Shown here piece after piece: positions 17,550-25,068 of a stretch of 64,000 bases of DNA. The notes beneath the pieces are model-generated. The model was not told the origin of the DNA, did no database searches, and saw only the letters and a program-made list of their open reading frames with translations. The stretch's first letter is position 1; each line of letters starts with the position of its first letter. Where the stretch lies: positions 29,796 through 93,795 of the forward strand of contig JAWKHS010000027.1 of assembly GCA_041394705.1 (NCBI GenBank), read 5' to 3'. The translations under genes were made by a program, and so were the position numbers. This stretch comes from Vicinamibacterales bacterium (GTDB taxonomy: Bacteria; Acidobacteriota; Vicinamibacteria; Vicinamibacterales; UBA2999).

Positions 17550-18302
17550 CTAGATGATGCCATCCTTCCGCAGCGACTCCAGCGTGGCCGACACCCCGGC
17601 GCGCACCACGCCGTGCTGCGAGGCCACGACCATCCGCTCGGCTCCTTCGGCCTCCCCGAAGAGCCGCTCCGGCGGCGTCCACGCCGGCATGATCCACGGC
17701 TTGCCCGCGGCGGCCGCCGCCCGCGCCACGCGCACGAGATCGGCGCGGTCCTCGTCGTCGAAGGTGTAGGCGCCGCGGCCCCGGGCGAGCGCGAGGTCGC
17801 TCGGTCCCGGGAAGAGGCCGTCGACCGTGTCCAGCGCCGCAATCGCCTCCACCTCGGCCAGGCTCTCGGCGGTCTCGATCATGGCGAGCGTGCGGACGCG
17901 GCGGTCCGTGTCCGCGAAGTAGCTGCCCGTCGCCCGTGCGTAGCCGGCCGAGCGTCCGCCGGAGTAGCTCCGGACGCCGCGCGGCGGGAACTTCCCCGCG
18001 GCGAGCACCTCCCGGGCGTGGGCCACGCCGCCGAGGTGTGGCACGACCACGCCGTCGGCGCCGAAGTCGAGCGCCTGCTGGATGGCTTCCGTGGTCGGCG
18101 CCACCGTCTTGCACAGGACGGTGAAGCCGAGCGCGCGGGTCAAGGCCAGGAACGGGTCGAGCGCGCCGAGGTCGAACGCGCCGTGCTCGAGGTCCAGCAG
18201 CAGGTGGCGCACGCCCATCGTGTGGAGGATCTCGACGTACGGCGCCTGCGGGTGCGAGAGCCAGAAGATCAGGCGATCGAGTGCGGCGGGCACGCGCGCC
18301 AT
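17550..18302 (-). CDS. HpcH/HpaI-type aldolase
   Basis: Class II aldolase or citrate lyase-like TIM-barrel protein of 250 residues that splits or joins 4-hydroxy-2-oxo acids and pyruvate. Features are HLLLDLEHGAFDL near residue 33, GADGVVVPHLGG near 83, the metal-binding IETAES near 142 and FPGPSDLALARG near 163. The C-terminus GVVRAGVSATLESLRKDGII is shorter than in HpaI. It is the first gene of the aldolase-nitrilase-RraA unit. A TACAAT box overlaps the annotated ATG, so a leaderless start at the GTG three codons later (18293) is possible. Confidence 0.9.
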   Translation of the reverse strand: MARVPAALDRLIFWLSHPQAPYVEILHTMGVRHLLLDLEHGAFDLGALDPFLALTRALGFTVLCKTVAPTTEAIQQALDFGADGVVVPHLGGVAHAREVLAAGKFPPRGVRSYSGGRSAGYARATGSYFADTDRRVRTLAMIETAESLAEVEAIAALDTVDGLFPGPSDLALARGRGAYTFDDEDRADLVRVARAAAAAGKPWIMPAWTPPERLFGEAEGAERMVVASQHGVVRAGVSATLESLRKDGII

Positions 18303-18306
18303 TGTA
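18301..18306 (-). promoter_or_regulatory. -10 box overlapping the aldolase start codon
   Basis: TACAAT on the minus strand shares bases with the annotated ATG. Seven bases follow, then a GTG at 18293, which matches the spacing expected for a leaderless transcript. Confidence 0.5.
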
Positions 18307-18327
18307 GGTCCGGACCGGCGGGGCGGA

Positions 18328-19347
18328 TCACGCGTCGCGGCCGTCGATCCAGGCGAACGGCCGGCGCGGCTGGCGTTCGGCCGCGGCCGCCACGCGTCTG
18401 GCCAGCCGGCGGTAGCGGTCCGCCTCGCGGCAGATGCGGTCCTGGGCGCGGGCGGCCTCGCCCATCACCACGCGTTCGGCGATGCGCCACGTCGCCACGA
18501 GGTGGTCCAGGATGGACACGTAGTCCGGGGCGGTGTAGACGCCCGTGCGCTGCGCGGCCGCGGCGAAGCGATCGAACGCGGGCGGCTCCAGGCCGTCGTC
18601 CATCGTGCGGCCCGGCATCACGATCTGGCGGTCGAGCATCGCGGCGAACGCCAGGATGCCGCCGCCCGGATCCGTGGTGAGCACTTCCGCCATCATCCGC
18701 GTGTAGAAACGCTCGTGCCGCGCTTCGTCGGCGGCGATCATCCGGCAGATGCGGGCCAGGTTGGGATCGCCGGCCTGCTCTGCGAGACGGCCCACGTTGC
18801 CGTGCGAGATCCGCGTGGCGCGTTCCTGGAACGCGGTGTAGACGAGCAGGCCGTACGGATCGCCGTCGGTGCCGGGGTTGAAGCCGCTGGCGATGAGCGA
18901 CTGCACCGTGCGTTCCACGGCGCGCATGTTCACGCGGCCGGTCAGGCGCAGGTACGCGTTCAGCAGGTCGCCGTGGCGGTTCTCCTCGGCCGTCCAGCCG
19001 CGCAGCCACCGCGCCCACGGCGCGTCGCTCGTGCCCTCGGCGTCCTGGACCAGCTGGTTGAGGGCCATCGAGTAGCTCGGCAGCGCCTCTTCCGTCACCA
19101 TGTCGCCGACGAGCACGACGAGGAGATCGTCGGGCAGGGCGCGGGCGCGCTCGCGGAAGGCGGCGAGTTCGTCCTGCCAGCCCCCGGCGGCGAGGTCGGG
19201 CAGGTAGTCGGACGGCTGCCACGCGCGATCCGGCGGCGGCAGGATCGCCAGGTCGCGCTCCACGAGCGGGGCCAGGCCGAGCACCACCTCCGCGTGGTGG
19301 CGGCCTCCGCCCGCTCCGGTGCCGTGCCTCGGGATGCCGGCGTCCAT
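18328..19347 (-). CDS. ferritin-like acyl-ACP desaturase
   Basis: Soluble diiron protein of 339 residues, like plant and mycobacterial (DesA) acyl-ACP desaturases, which place a double bond in an acyl chain carried on ACP using oxygen and electrons. The diiron ligands are in place: TEE near 85-87, EENRH at 121-125, QER at 174-176 and DEARH at 207-211. It is last in the four-gene minus-strand operon controlled by the LitR intergenic region, and its ATG overlaps the methyltransferase stop (ATGA). A second copy with the same motif set sits at 28294. Whether it desaturates or performs another diiron oxidation on the methylated chain is open. Confidence 0.9.
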   Translation of the reverse strand: MDAGIPRHGTGAGGGRHHAEVVLGLAPLVERDLAILPPPDRAWQPSDYLPDLAAGGWQDELAAFRERARALPDDLLVVLVGDMVTEEALPSYSMALNQLVQDAEGTSDAPWARWLRGWTAEENRHGDLLNAYLRLTGRVNMRAVERTVQSLIASGFNPGTDGDPYGLLVYTAFQERATRISHGNVGRLAEQAGDPNLARICRMIAADEARHERFYTRMMAEVLTTDPGGGILAFAAMLDRQIVMPGRTMDDGLEPPAFDRFAAAAQRTGVYTAPDYVSILDHLVATWRIAERVVMGEAARAQDRICREADRYRRLARRVAAAAERQPRRPFAWIDGRDA

Positions 19348-20600
19348 CAGGCGGCCGGCATCCGCGCCGCGGCGACGGCGTCGTCCCACGGCTCGTTGAA
19401 CCGGCGCCGGCCCACGCCGTTCTTGGTCAGGAGCAGCTGCACCACGCCGGTGTGCCGCTCGAGGAACGTCGCCTCGCAGGTGCCGAGGTAGAAGTCCCAC
19501 ATCCGGATGAAGCGCTCGTCGAAGCCCTGGGCCCGGACCTCGTCGAGACGCGCGTGGAAGCGCGACCGCCAGGCGCGCAGCGTCCGCGCGTAGTGCGTGC
19601 CGAACTGCTCGGCGGCGTAGAGCGACAGCGACGTGGTCCTGGCGAGCGACTTCATGATCTCGCCCACCGACGCCAGCTCCCCGCCCGGGAAGATGTAGGT
19701 CTCGATCCAGTCCGGGGTGCCGTGGTAGTGCGGGAACCACTGGTCGTCGAGCGTGATGGTCTGCATGGCCATCGCGCCGCCGGGCGCGAGCAGGCGGTCC
19801 ACCGCGCCGAAGTAGTCGTCGTAGTGCCCCAGCCCGACGGCCTCGAACATCTCGATGCTCACGACCTTGTCGAACTGCCCGGTGAGCTCCCGGTAATCGG
19901 CCTGCAGGACCTCGACCCGCCCCTGGCAGGGGCCGGCCTGCACGAGCGTCTCGCGCACGTAGCGGTACTGCTCGGCGCTGATCGTGGTCGTGGTCACGTG
20001 GCAGCCGTAGCGGCTCGCCGCCCACCGCGCGAAGCCGCCCCACCCGCTGCCGATCTCGAGGACCCGGTCGCCGGGCTGGAGGTCCAGCACGCGGCACAGG
20101 CGGTCCACCTTGCTCTGCTGGGCGGCCTCGAGCCCGTCGCCCGCGCGCTCGAAGTAGGCGCTCGAGTACATCATCAGGTGGTCGTCGAGGAAGAGCCGGA
20201 AGAAGTCGTTGCCCAGGTCGTAGTGGTGGCGGATGTGGCGCCGGCTGCCGGCCAGCGAGTTGTCGCGGAGGCGGCGCGCCAGCCCGCGCGCGATCCGCGC
20301 CGCCGTCGCCGCCATCGTGGGCCGCTCCTCCACCACATGCCGGTTCCGAAGCAGGAGCCGCACGAGCGTCACCAGGTCCGGCGTGGTCCAGTCGCCGTCC
20401 ATGTACGCTTCGCCGAGGCCGATGTCGGCCCCCGTGAGCACGCGGCCGTAGAAGCGCGGATCGTGCACGGCCAGCACGGCGTCGAGGCCCCCGGCGCGCC
20501 CGAACCGGTGGCGACGTCCGCCCTCGTCGAGCGCGAGCGCGCCGTCGCGCAGCCGCTCGAGGCCTGCCAGCACGGCGCGCCTCGGCCACCCAGTCGTCAT
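19347..20600 (-). CDS. CFA synthase-family fatty-acid methyltransferase
   Basis: SAM-dependent methyltransferase of 417 residues related to cyclopropane fatty acid synthase, acting on unsaturated chains of membrane lipids. The N-terminal lipid-contact domain (about 1-125) precedes HYDLGNDFFRLFL, the SAM site VLEIGSGWGGFA near 195 and SIEMFEAVG near 265. In true CFA synthases the bicarbonate site uses a Cys in YSCA and a His in LHTI. Here these read YSSA and MQTI, so Ser and Gln replace them. That pattern is shared by methyl- or methylene-forming relatives (UfaA1/BfaB type), so a cyclopropane product should not be assumed. The ATG was chosen at MTTGW, which overlaps the DUF1365 stop. Confidence 0.9.
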   Translation of the reverse strand: MTTGWPRRAVLAGLERLRDGALALDEGGRRHRFGRAGGLDAVLAVHDPRFYGRVLTGADIGLGEAYMDGDWTTPDLVTLVRLLLRNRHVVEERPTMAATAARIARGLARRLRDNSLAGSRRHIRHHYDLGNDFFRLFLDDHLMMYSSAYFERAGDGLEAAQQSKVDRLCRVLDLQPGDRVLEIGSGWGGFARWAASRYGCHVTTTTISAEQYRYVRETLVQAGPCQGRVEVLQADYRELTGQFDKVVSIEMFEAVGLGHYDDYFGAVDRLLAPGGAMAMQTITLDDQWFPHYHGTPDWIETYIFPGGELASVGEIMKSLARTTSLSLYAAEQFGTHYARTLRAWRSRFHARLDEVRAQGFDERFIRMWDFYLGTCEATFLERHTGVVQLLLTKNGVGRRRFNEPWDDAVAAARMPAA

Positions 20601-21415
20601 CGTGAATCCCCTTCCGAGACGCCGTCCGGCGCCAATTCCGCGGTGGCCTCCCGCCACGCCGCCCGCTCGCCGACGCCGTCGGGCGTCGCGCGCGGCACGA
20701 CCGCCACGCCCTTCCACCAGAGTTTCAGCGCCTCCCAGTGGATGCCGGCCGTGACCTCGGCCGTCATCACCGGGTGCCGCAGCAGGTGCCACCTGATTTC
20801 GCGGGCCGTCCACGGACGGCGGACCAGGGACAGCGTGGCGTCCATGGCCGCCACGCCGCCGCGCTCGGTGCGCATGTGGGCCGCCAGCCGATCGCCCGGG
20901 ACCGTGAACGCGAAGCGGTAGTCCAGGTCCACCGGCAGGAACGGCGACACGTAGAGGGACTTCGCCGCCGCCGCCCTGAAGGTGGGCGAGGCGCTCTCAG
21001 CGCGCAGCCAGTAAGTCTCGCCGCCGCCGAAGGTGTTGTTCACTTCGGCCACGACCAGGGACAGCGTCCCGTCGGGCGCGAAGGCGTAGTAGAACGACAC
21101 CGGGTTGAAGACGTAGCCCAGGTAGCGCAGGTGGGTCAGCAGCAGGATGCGGCCGCCCGGCAGTTCGAGGCCGCGCGAAGCGGCCGCCGCCGCCAGCCGC
21201 TCGCGGAGCGGCTGCCGCGGATCGCCCAGGTGATCGCGCTCGTGATACGCCGCCCAGTTCCAGCGGTCGTAGCTCGTGACCCGCGAGACCGCCATCAGCT
21301 CCGGCAGCCGGTCGATGTCGAGCAGGGCCATCGCCGTCCGGTAGACGAAGCGGTGCGCCACCGGGGTGAAGCGCCGGTGCCGCAGGGTGCCGACGAAGAG
21401 GCCCGGCTCGATCAC
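20597..21415 (-). CDS. DUF1365 family protein
   Basis: Protein of 272 residues. Recognisable family blocks are the N-terminal GTLRHRRFTPVAHRFVYR, LRYLGYVFNPVSFYYAF near 108, VNNTFGG and KSLYVSPFLPVDLDYRF near 155. The biochemical role is not established. In many proteobacteria this family sits between a flavin oxidoreductase and a CFA-type methyltransferase in light- or singlet-oxygen-responsive operons, exactly as here. The GTG start forms GTGA with the preceding stop, showing coupling. Confidence 0.92.
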   Translation of the reverse strand: MIEPGLFVGTLRHRRFTPVAHRFVYRTAMALLDIDRLPELMAVSRVTSYDRWNWAAYHERDHLGDPRQPLRERLAAAAASRGLELPGGRILLLTHLRYLGYVFNPVSFYYAFAPDGTLSLVVAEVNNTFGGGETYWLRAESASPTFRAAAAKSLYVSPFLPVDLDYRFAFTVPGDRLAAHMRTERGGVAAMDATLSLVRRPWTAREIRWHLLRHPVMTAEVTAGIHWEALKLWWKGVAVVPRATPDGVGERAAWREATAELAPDGVSEGDSR

Positions 21416-22662
21416 CAGTCCACTCCCAGGGTCGCGGCCACGCGGATGGCCGAGTTCAGGCCGTCCTCGTGGAAACCGTAGCCCCAGTAGGCGCCGCAGT
21501 AGTGGGTGCGGACGACGCCGCTGACCGCGCGCCAGCGCGCCTGGGCCCGGATGGCGTCGAGCGTGAAGAGCGGGTGCGCGTACTCGAGCCGCCGCAGCAC
21601 CTTCGACGGGTCGATGGGCACCTGCGCGTTGAGCGTGACGCAGTAGCGCTCGCGGGCCTGCAGGCCCTGCAGCCGGTTGAGGTCGTAGGTCACGGCCGGC
21701 GGCGCGTCCGGACGGCCGCCGAGCAGGTAGTTCCACGACGCCCGGGCGCGCGGCCGCGCCGGCAGCAGCGTCTGGTCGGTGTGGAGGCACACGGTGTTGC
21801 GCGTCGTCCGGAAGTGCGCGAACACCTCCCGCTCGGCGTCGGTGGCGTCGGCGAGGAGCGGCAGCACCTGGTTGCCGTGGCACGCGAAGACCACGTGATC
21901 GACCGTCATGGCCGGGCGGTCGAAGAACGTCAGCGTGACGCCGGTGTCGCTGCGCCTCACGCCGTCGATCACGGCGCCGAGGACGACGCGGTCTCCGAGT
22001 CCGGCCGTGAGGCGCGGGATGTAGGTGTCGCTGCCGCCCACGACCACCTTCCACACGGGCTGCGACGTGAGGCCGAGCAGGCCGTGGTTGGCGAAGAAGC
22101 GCACGAGCGTGACGGCCGGGAACGTGCGGATGGCCTCGAGCGACGTGGACCAGATGGCCGACGCCATCGGGAGCAGGTAGCGGTTGGTGAACTCGTCGCC
22201 GAAGTTCCTGGCGTCGAGGAAGTCGCCGAGCGTGACCGACGCGCCGTCCGGCGCGGCCAGGAGCGCGGGCGCCTCGCGATTGAAGCGCAGGATCTCGGCG
22301 AGCAGCCAGAAGTGCGAAGGGCTGACCGCGTTCCTGGGCTGGGCGAAGAATCCCAGCACGCCGCGGCTGCTGTATTCGAGGCCCGTGGCCCGGCACGAGA
22401 CGCCGAAGGACATGTCGGAGTCGGCCGTCGCCACGTCCAGCTCCCGGAAGAGGCGCACGAGGTTCGGGTAGGTCCGGTCGTTGTGGACGAGGAAGCCCGT
22501 GTCCAGCCGCACGTGCCCGTCCGGTCCGTCGACGTCCACCGTGTGGGTGTGCCCGCCGAGCCGCGTCTCGCGCTCGAACAGGAACACGCGGTGCCGGCGG
22601 CCGAGCAGGTAGGCGGCGGCCAGCCCCGAGATGCCCCCGCCGATGACGGCCACCGTGTCCAT
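21412..22662 (-). CDS. FAD-dependent oxidoreductase (amine oxidase-like)
   Basis: Flavoprotein of 416 residues beginning with the dinucleotide-binding motif VIGGGISGLAAAYLLG, then the FAD ribose-binding acidic end FLFERETRLGGHTHTV. DTGFLVHNDRTYPNL near 68 and the late YWGYGFHEDGLNSAIRVA match the NAD(P)-binding amine oxidase-like family that accompanies DUF1365 and CFA-type methyltransferases. It may reduce a methylene or double bond in an acyl chain; that is inference from context. The ATG at 22662 was preferred because the predicted -10 lies only ten bases upstream, and extending further would run through the operator. Confidence 0.92.
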   Translation of the reverse strand: MDTVAVIGGGISGLAAAYLLGRRHRVFLFERETRLGGHTHTVDVDGPDGHVRLDTGFLVHNDRTYPNLVRLFRELDVATADSDMSFGVSCRATGLEYSSRGVLGFFAQPRNAVSPSHFWLLAEILRFNREAPALLAAPDGASVTLGDFLDARNFGDEFTNRYLLPMASAIWSTSLEAIRTFPAVTLVRFFANHGLLGLTSQPVWKVVVGGSDTYIPRLTAGLGDRVVLGAVIDGVRRSDTGVTLTFFDRPAMTVDHVVFACHGNQVLPLLADATDAEREVFAHFRTTRNTVCLHTDQTLLPARPRARASWNYLLGGRPDAPPAVTYDLNRLQGLQARERYCVTLNAQVPIDPSKVLRRLEYAHPLFTLDAIRAQARWRAVSGVVRTHYCGAYWGYGFHEDGLNSAIRVAATLGVDW

Positions 22663-22672
22663 GCGTCTTGGA

Positions 22673-22701
22673 GATCTACGCGAGGACTCCCGATTTGTCA
22701 A
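22673..22701 (-). promoter_or_regulatory. leftward promoter of the flavin oxidoreductase operon
   Basis: On the minus strand TTGACA (22701-22696) and TAGATC (22678-22673) are separated by 17 bases. Transcription would begin a few bases before the ATG at 22662. The -35 lies inside one pair of the 11-bp operator repeats. Confidence 0.65.
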
Positions 22702-22730
22702 ATGTTTGTCCATGACAAATGGTTGACAAG
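22693..22730. promoter_or_regulatory. predicted LitR/CarH operator
   Basis: Four half-sites with core TTTGTC/GACAAA. On the plus strand TTTGTC begins at 22694 and again at 22705, 11 bp apart. On the minus strand the same core (with C for the first T in one) ends at 22719 and 22730, also 11 bp apart. ATTTGTCA and TGACAAAT (22693-22700, 22713-22720) are exact inverted repeats. Head-to-tail 11-bp repeats over a -35 are the known binding mode of CarH tetramers. Each pair here covers one of the two divergent -35 boxes. Confidence 0.7.
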
Positions 22731-22752
22731 ACGACCCCTCGACTCGTAGGAT
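22723..22752 (+). promoter_or_regulatory. rightward promoter of DUF2177-litR
   Basis: TTGACA (22723-22728) and TAGGAT (22747-22752) are 18 bases apart. Seven bases follow before the ATG at 22760, so the transcript would be leaderless or nearly so. The -35 lies within the last operator repeat, so autorepression by the photoreceptor is likely. Confidence 0.7.
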
Positions 22753-22759
22753 GCGGCCC

Positions 22760-23161
22760 ATGACCACTCCGTGGGCGCGCATCGCGATCGGCGCGATGTG
22801 CTTCGTGATCCTGGACGGGATGTGGCTGGGCCTCGTCATGAACGGCTTCTACCGCTCGCAGCTCGCGCCGATCGCCCGGCTCGGCGAGGGCGGAGGCTTC
22901 GCCCCGAACTGGCCGGCGGCCTTCGTCGTGTACCTGCTGCTCGGCGGCGGGATCGGCGCGTTCGTGACGCCGCGCGCGGCGACGCTGCCCGAGACCCTCC
23001 TGCTGGGCGCGCTCTTCGGCGTCGTCGTGTACGGGGTGTACGACTTCACCAACTACTCCACGCTCAGGCAGTGGCCCTTCGCCCTCACGCTGGTGGACGT
23101 GGCATGGGGCGCCTTCGCGTCGGCGGTCACGGCCGCGGTGCTGTGGGCGACGACACGGTGA
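22760..23161 (+). CDS. DUF2177 family membrane protein
   Basis: Integral membrane protein of 133 residues with about four hydrophobic segments (ARIAIGAMCFVILDGMW, AFVVYLLLGGGIGAFV, LLLGALFGVVVYGVYDF, VDVAWGAFASAVTAAVL). The family pattern GVYDFTNYSTLRQWP is clear. The role is unknown, but it accompanies CFA-type methyltransferase operons in many bacteria. The ATG at 22760 lies where transcription should begin; the in-frame ATG at 22751 falls inside the -10 box and was rejected. The stop overlaps the litR start as GTGA. Confidence 0.9.
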   Translation: MTTPWARIAIGAMCFVILDGMWLGLVMNGFYRSQLAPIARLGEGGGFAPNWPAAFVVYLLLGGGIGAFVTPRAATLPETLLLGALFGVVVYGVYDFTNYSTLRQWPFALTLVDVAWGAFASAVTAAVLWATTR

Positions 23162-24078
23162 GGTCGGACCGGGCCGGTGCGGCCCGGTATCCGATCCGGG
23201 CCGTCTCCAGGCTGACCGGCATCGCGATCGACACGCTGCGCGCGTGGGAGCGCCGCTACGGCGCGGTCGTGCCGGTCCGCGACGGGCGCGGCCGGCTCTA
23301 CTCGGACGCCGACGTCGCCCGGCTGCGGCTGCTGCACGACGCGACGCTGGCCGGCCACGCCGTGGGCCGAATCGCGACGCTGCCGCTCGAGGACCTGCGT
23401 GCCCTCACGGCCGCCCCGGCCGCGCCGCGTGCGGACGCCCCCGCGCCCGCGATCGAGGCGACGGTCCTTCGCCGCGCGCTCGACGAGCTGGACGGCGTGG
23501 CGCTCGACCGTGAGTTCTCGCGGCTCGCCGCGGTCCTGCCGCCGCTCGAGCTCGTACGCGATCTGCTCCTGCCGACGCTGCGCGAGGTGGGCGAGGCGTG
23601 GAACCAGCGGCGCGGCGGCATCGCGCACGAACGGCTCATCTCGTCCGCGATGCGCCACCTGCTGGGCTCGTTCCTCCGCGTGCACGCGCGCAGCGACTCG
23701 CCGATCGGCCTGATGTTCGCGACGCCGTCGGGCGAGCGCCACGAGGTGGGCATCCTGAGCGCGGCGATGCTCGCGGCCAGCCGTGGCCTGAAGGTGTCCT
23801 ACGTGGGACCGGACCTTCCCGCGGCCGAGATCGTGGAGGCCGCCCGCGCGGCCGGCGTACGTGTCCTGGTGCTCGGCCTCACGACCGCGGGACAGGCCGT
23901 GGCCACGCGGCGCGAGCTCACGGCCATCGCCGCCACGCTGCCGGACGACGTCGAGCTCTGGGTGGGCGGCCCGGCCTCCACGCGCTTCGCGCGGGCGGCG
24001 GGCGGCCGTGCGACCGTCGTGGACTCGTTCGACGCCTACCTCGGCGAACTCACCCGCCTCAGCCAGGGCGGCGCGTGA
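23158..24078 (+). CDS. litR: MerR-type, B12-binding photoreceptor regulator (LitR/CarH family)
   Basis: Repressor of 306 residues. Residues 11-75 form the MerR winged helix (IDTLRAWERRYG). About 105-175 are the four-helix cap and 180-300 the cobalamin-binding Rossmann domain. The lower axial ligand motif GERHEVG supplies H195, and WVGG near 268 matches the family GG. In CarH, adenosylcobalamin makes a DNA-binding tetramer that light breaks apart. The cap motif W-x9-EH reads W148-x9-E158-R159, so the last His is Arg and the residue after Trp (CarH His132) is Asn149. It should control both divergent operons through the repeats at 22693-22730. Confidence 0.9.
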   Translation: MRSDRAGAARYPIRAVSRLTGIAIDTLRAWERRYGAVVPVRDGRGRLYSDADVARLRLLHDATLAGHAVGRIATLPLEDLRALTAAPAAPRADAPAPAIEATVLRRALDELDGVALDREFSRLAAVLPPLELVRDLLLPTLREVGEAWNQRRGGIAHERLISSAMRHLLGSFLRVHARSDSPIGLMFATPSGERHEVGILSAAMLAASRGLKVSYVGPDLPAAEIVEAARAAGVRVLVLGLTTAGQAVATRRELTAIAATLPDDVELWVGGPASTRFARAAGGRATVVDSFDAYLGELTRLSQGGA

Positions 24079-24218
24079 CCCAGGGTGGGTAGGCACTTCC
24101 ACACCCCGGCGGTCCGCCGATTTCAGCCCGTCTGACCGAAGCCATTCTGCATCAGCCCGTTACGGCCCTCGGCGTCTGGGGCACGTGCCTTGCTCCTCCC
24201 GCAGGTGACGGAGGAACC

Positions 24219-24875
24219 ATGACGAACCACACCAGACGCACGATTGTCGCGACGGCGCTCGCCGGGGCGGCGCTCGCCGGCGCCAGCGCCCTCGCCTGGC
24301 GCGCCGAGGCCGTCCTGACCGAGACCTCGGCGGCCGACGGCCGCGCCGCCGTGCGCGAAGTCACGATCCCCGCCGGGACGACGCTGCGACTGCGGCTCGA
24401 CACCAGCCACGCGTCGAACACGTCGCGCATCGAGGATCTCGTCAGGGCGCACCTGGCCGCCCCGCTGGTCGTGGACGGCCGCACGGTGGTGCCGGCCGAC
24501 TCGGAGGTGACCGGGCACGTGGTGTCGGTCCGCCCGTCGGGCAAGGTGAAGGGGCGCGGCTACCTCGCGGTCCGCTTCTCGGAACTCCGATCCGAGCGCG
24601 ACGACCGGACCTACGACGTCACGACGCGCACGTGGGCGCGCGAGGCGCCAGGCACGAAGAAGAAGGACGCGGCGACGATCGCGGCGCCCGCCGGCGTCGG
24701 GGCCGTCGTGGGCGCCATCGTGGATGGCAAGAAGGGCGCGGCCATCGGGGCCGGCGTCGGCGCCGGCGCGGGGACCGGCGTGGTGCTGGCAACGGCCGGC
24801 AAGGAGGTGCGCCTGCCGCGCGGCTCGACGCTTCTGGTGCGGCTCGCGGCACCGCTGACGGTCCGCGTGTCGTAG
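24219..24875 (+). CDS. exported glycine-zipper protein, function unknown
   Basis: Protein of 218 residues with a signal peptide over residues 1-30 (TIVATALAGAALAGASALA). The middle has an all-beta look (IPAGTTLRLRLDTS, VVPADSEVTGHVVSV). Residues 150-190 form an Ala/Gly membrane-type stretch with GxxxG repeats (GVGAVVGAIVDGKKGAAIGAG). Similar TrbI/YMGG-like proteins are envelope components in Acidobacteriota. The ATG follows a GGAGGAA site at 7-base spacing. No partner is evident: the left neighbour ends 140 bases earlier and a strong hairpin follows. Confidence 0.85.
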   Translation: MTNHTRRTIVATALAGAALAGASALAWRAEAVLTETSAADGRAAVREVTIPAGTTLRLRLDTSHASNTSRIEDLVRAHLAAPLVVDGRTVVPADSEVTGHVVSVRPSGKVKGRGYLAVRFSELRSERDDRTYDVTTRTWAREAPGTKKKDAATIAAPAGVGAVVGAIVDGKKGAAIGAGVGAGAGTGVVLATAGKEVRLPRGSTLLVRLAAPLTVRVS

Positions 24876-24924
24876 GGCCGTCGCCCGGTCGGGCGGCCCC
24901 TCCGACGGCCGTCCGACGACGCCA

Positions 24925-24961
24925 CCGGGGCCAGGCGCAGCACCACGGCGCCTGGCCCCGG
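24925..24961. terminator. perfect 14-bp hairpin after the glycine-zipper gene
   Basis: Arms 24925-24938 and 24948-24961 are exact complements (core GGGGCCAGGCGC) around a nine-base loop. There is no T-run, as is common in GC-rich genomes. It separates the glycine-zipper gene from the sigma factor promoter. Confidence 0.6.
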
Positions 24962-25004
24962 GCATGTACGGCGCCGTCCGTGTCGCCCGGCGCGGAGAAA
25001 ATCC

Positions 25005-25032
25005 GGAATAAACCACCCGGGCCGGGGTATCT
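25005..25032 (+). promoter_or_regulatory. ECF-type promoter of the sigma/anti-sigma operon
   Basis: GGAATAAACC (25005-25014) and GTATCT (25027-25032) have the form of ECF sigma promoters, with 15 bases between GGAATAA and GTATCT. Its position just upstream of the sigma gene suggests autoregulation. Confidence 0.55.
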
Positions 25033-25068
25033 GTGGGGTGGAGCGCGCGGGCTCCGGACGCGGCGGGC

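Noticed and set aside
22751..22759. ATG at 22751 as start of the DUF2177 gene
   Set aside because: It overlaps the predicted -10 box, so it would not be in the transcript; ATG 22760 fits.
22663..22759. Cobalamin riboswitch before the B12-dependent genes
   Set aside because: The intergenic region is only 97 bases, filled by two promoters and operator repeats, and the expected leaders are almost absent.
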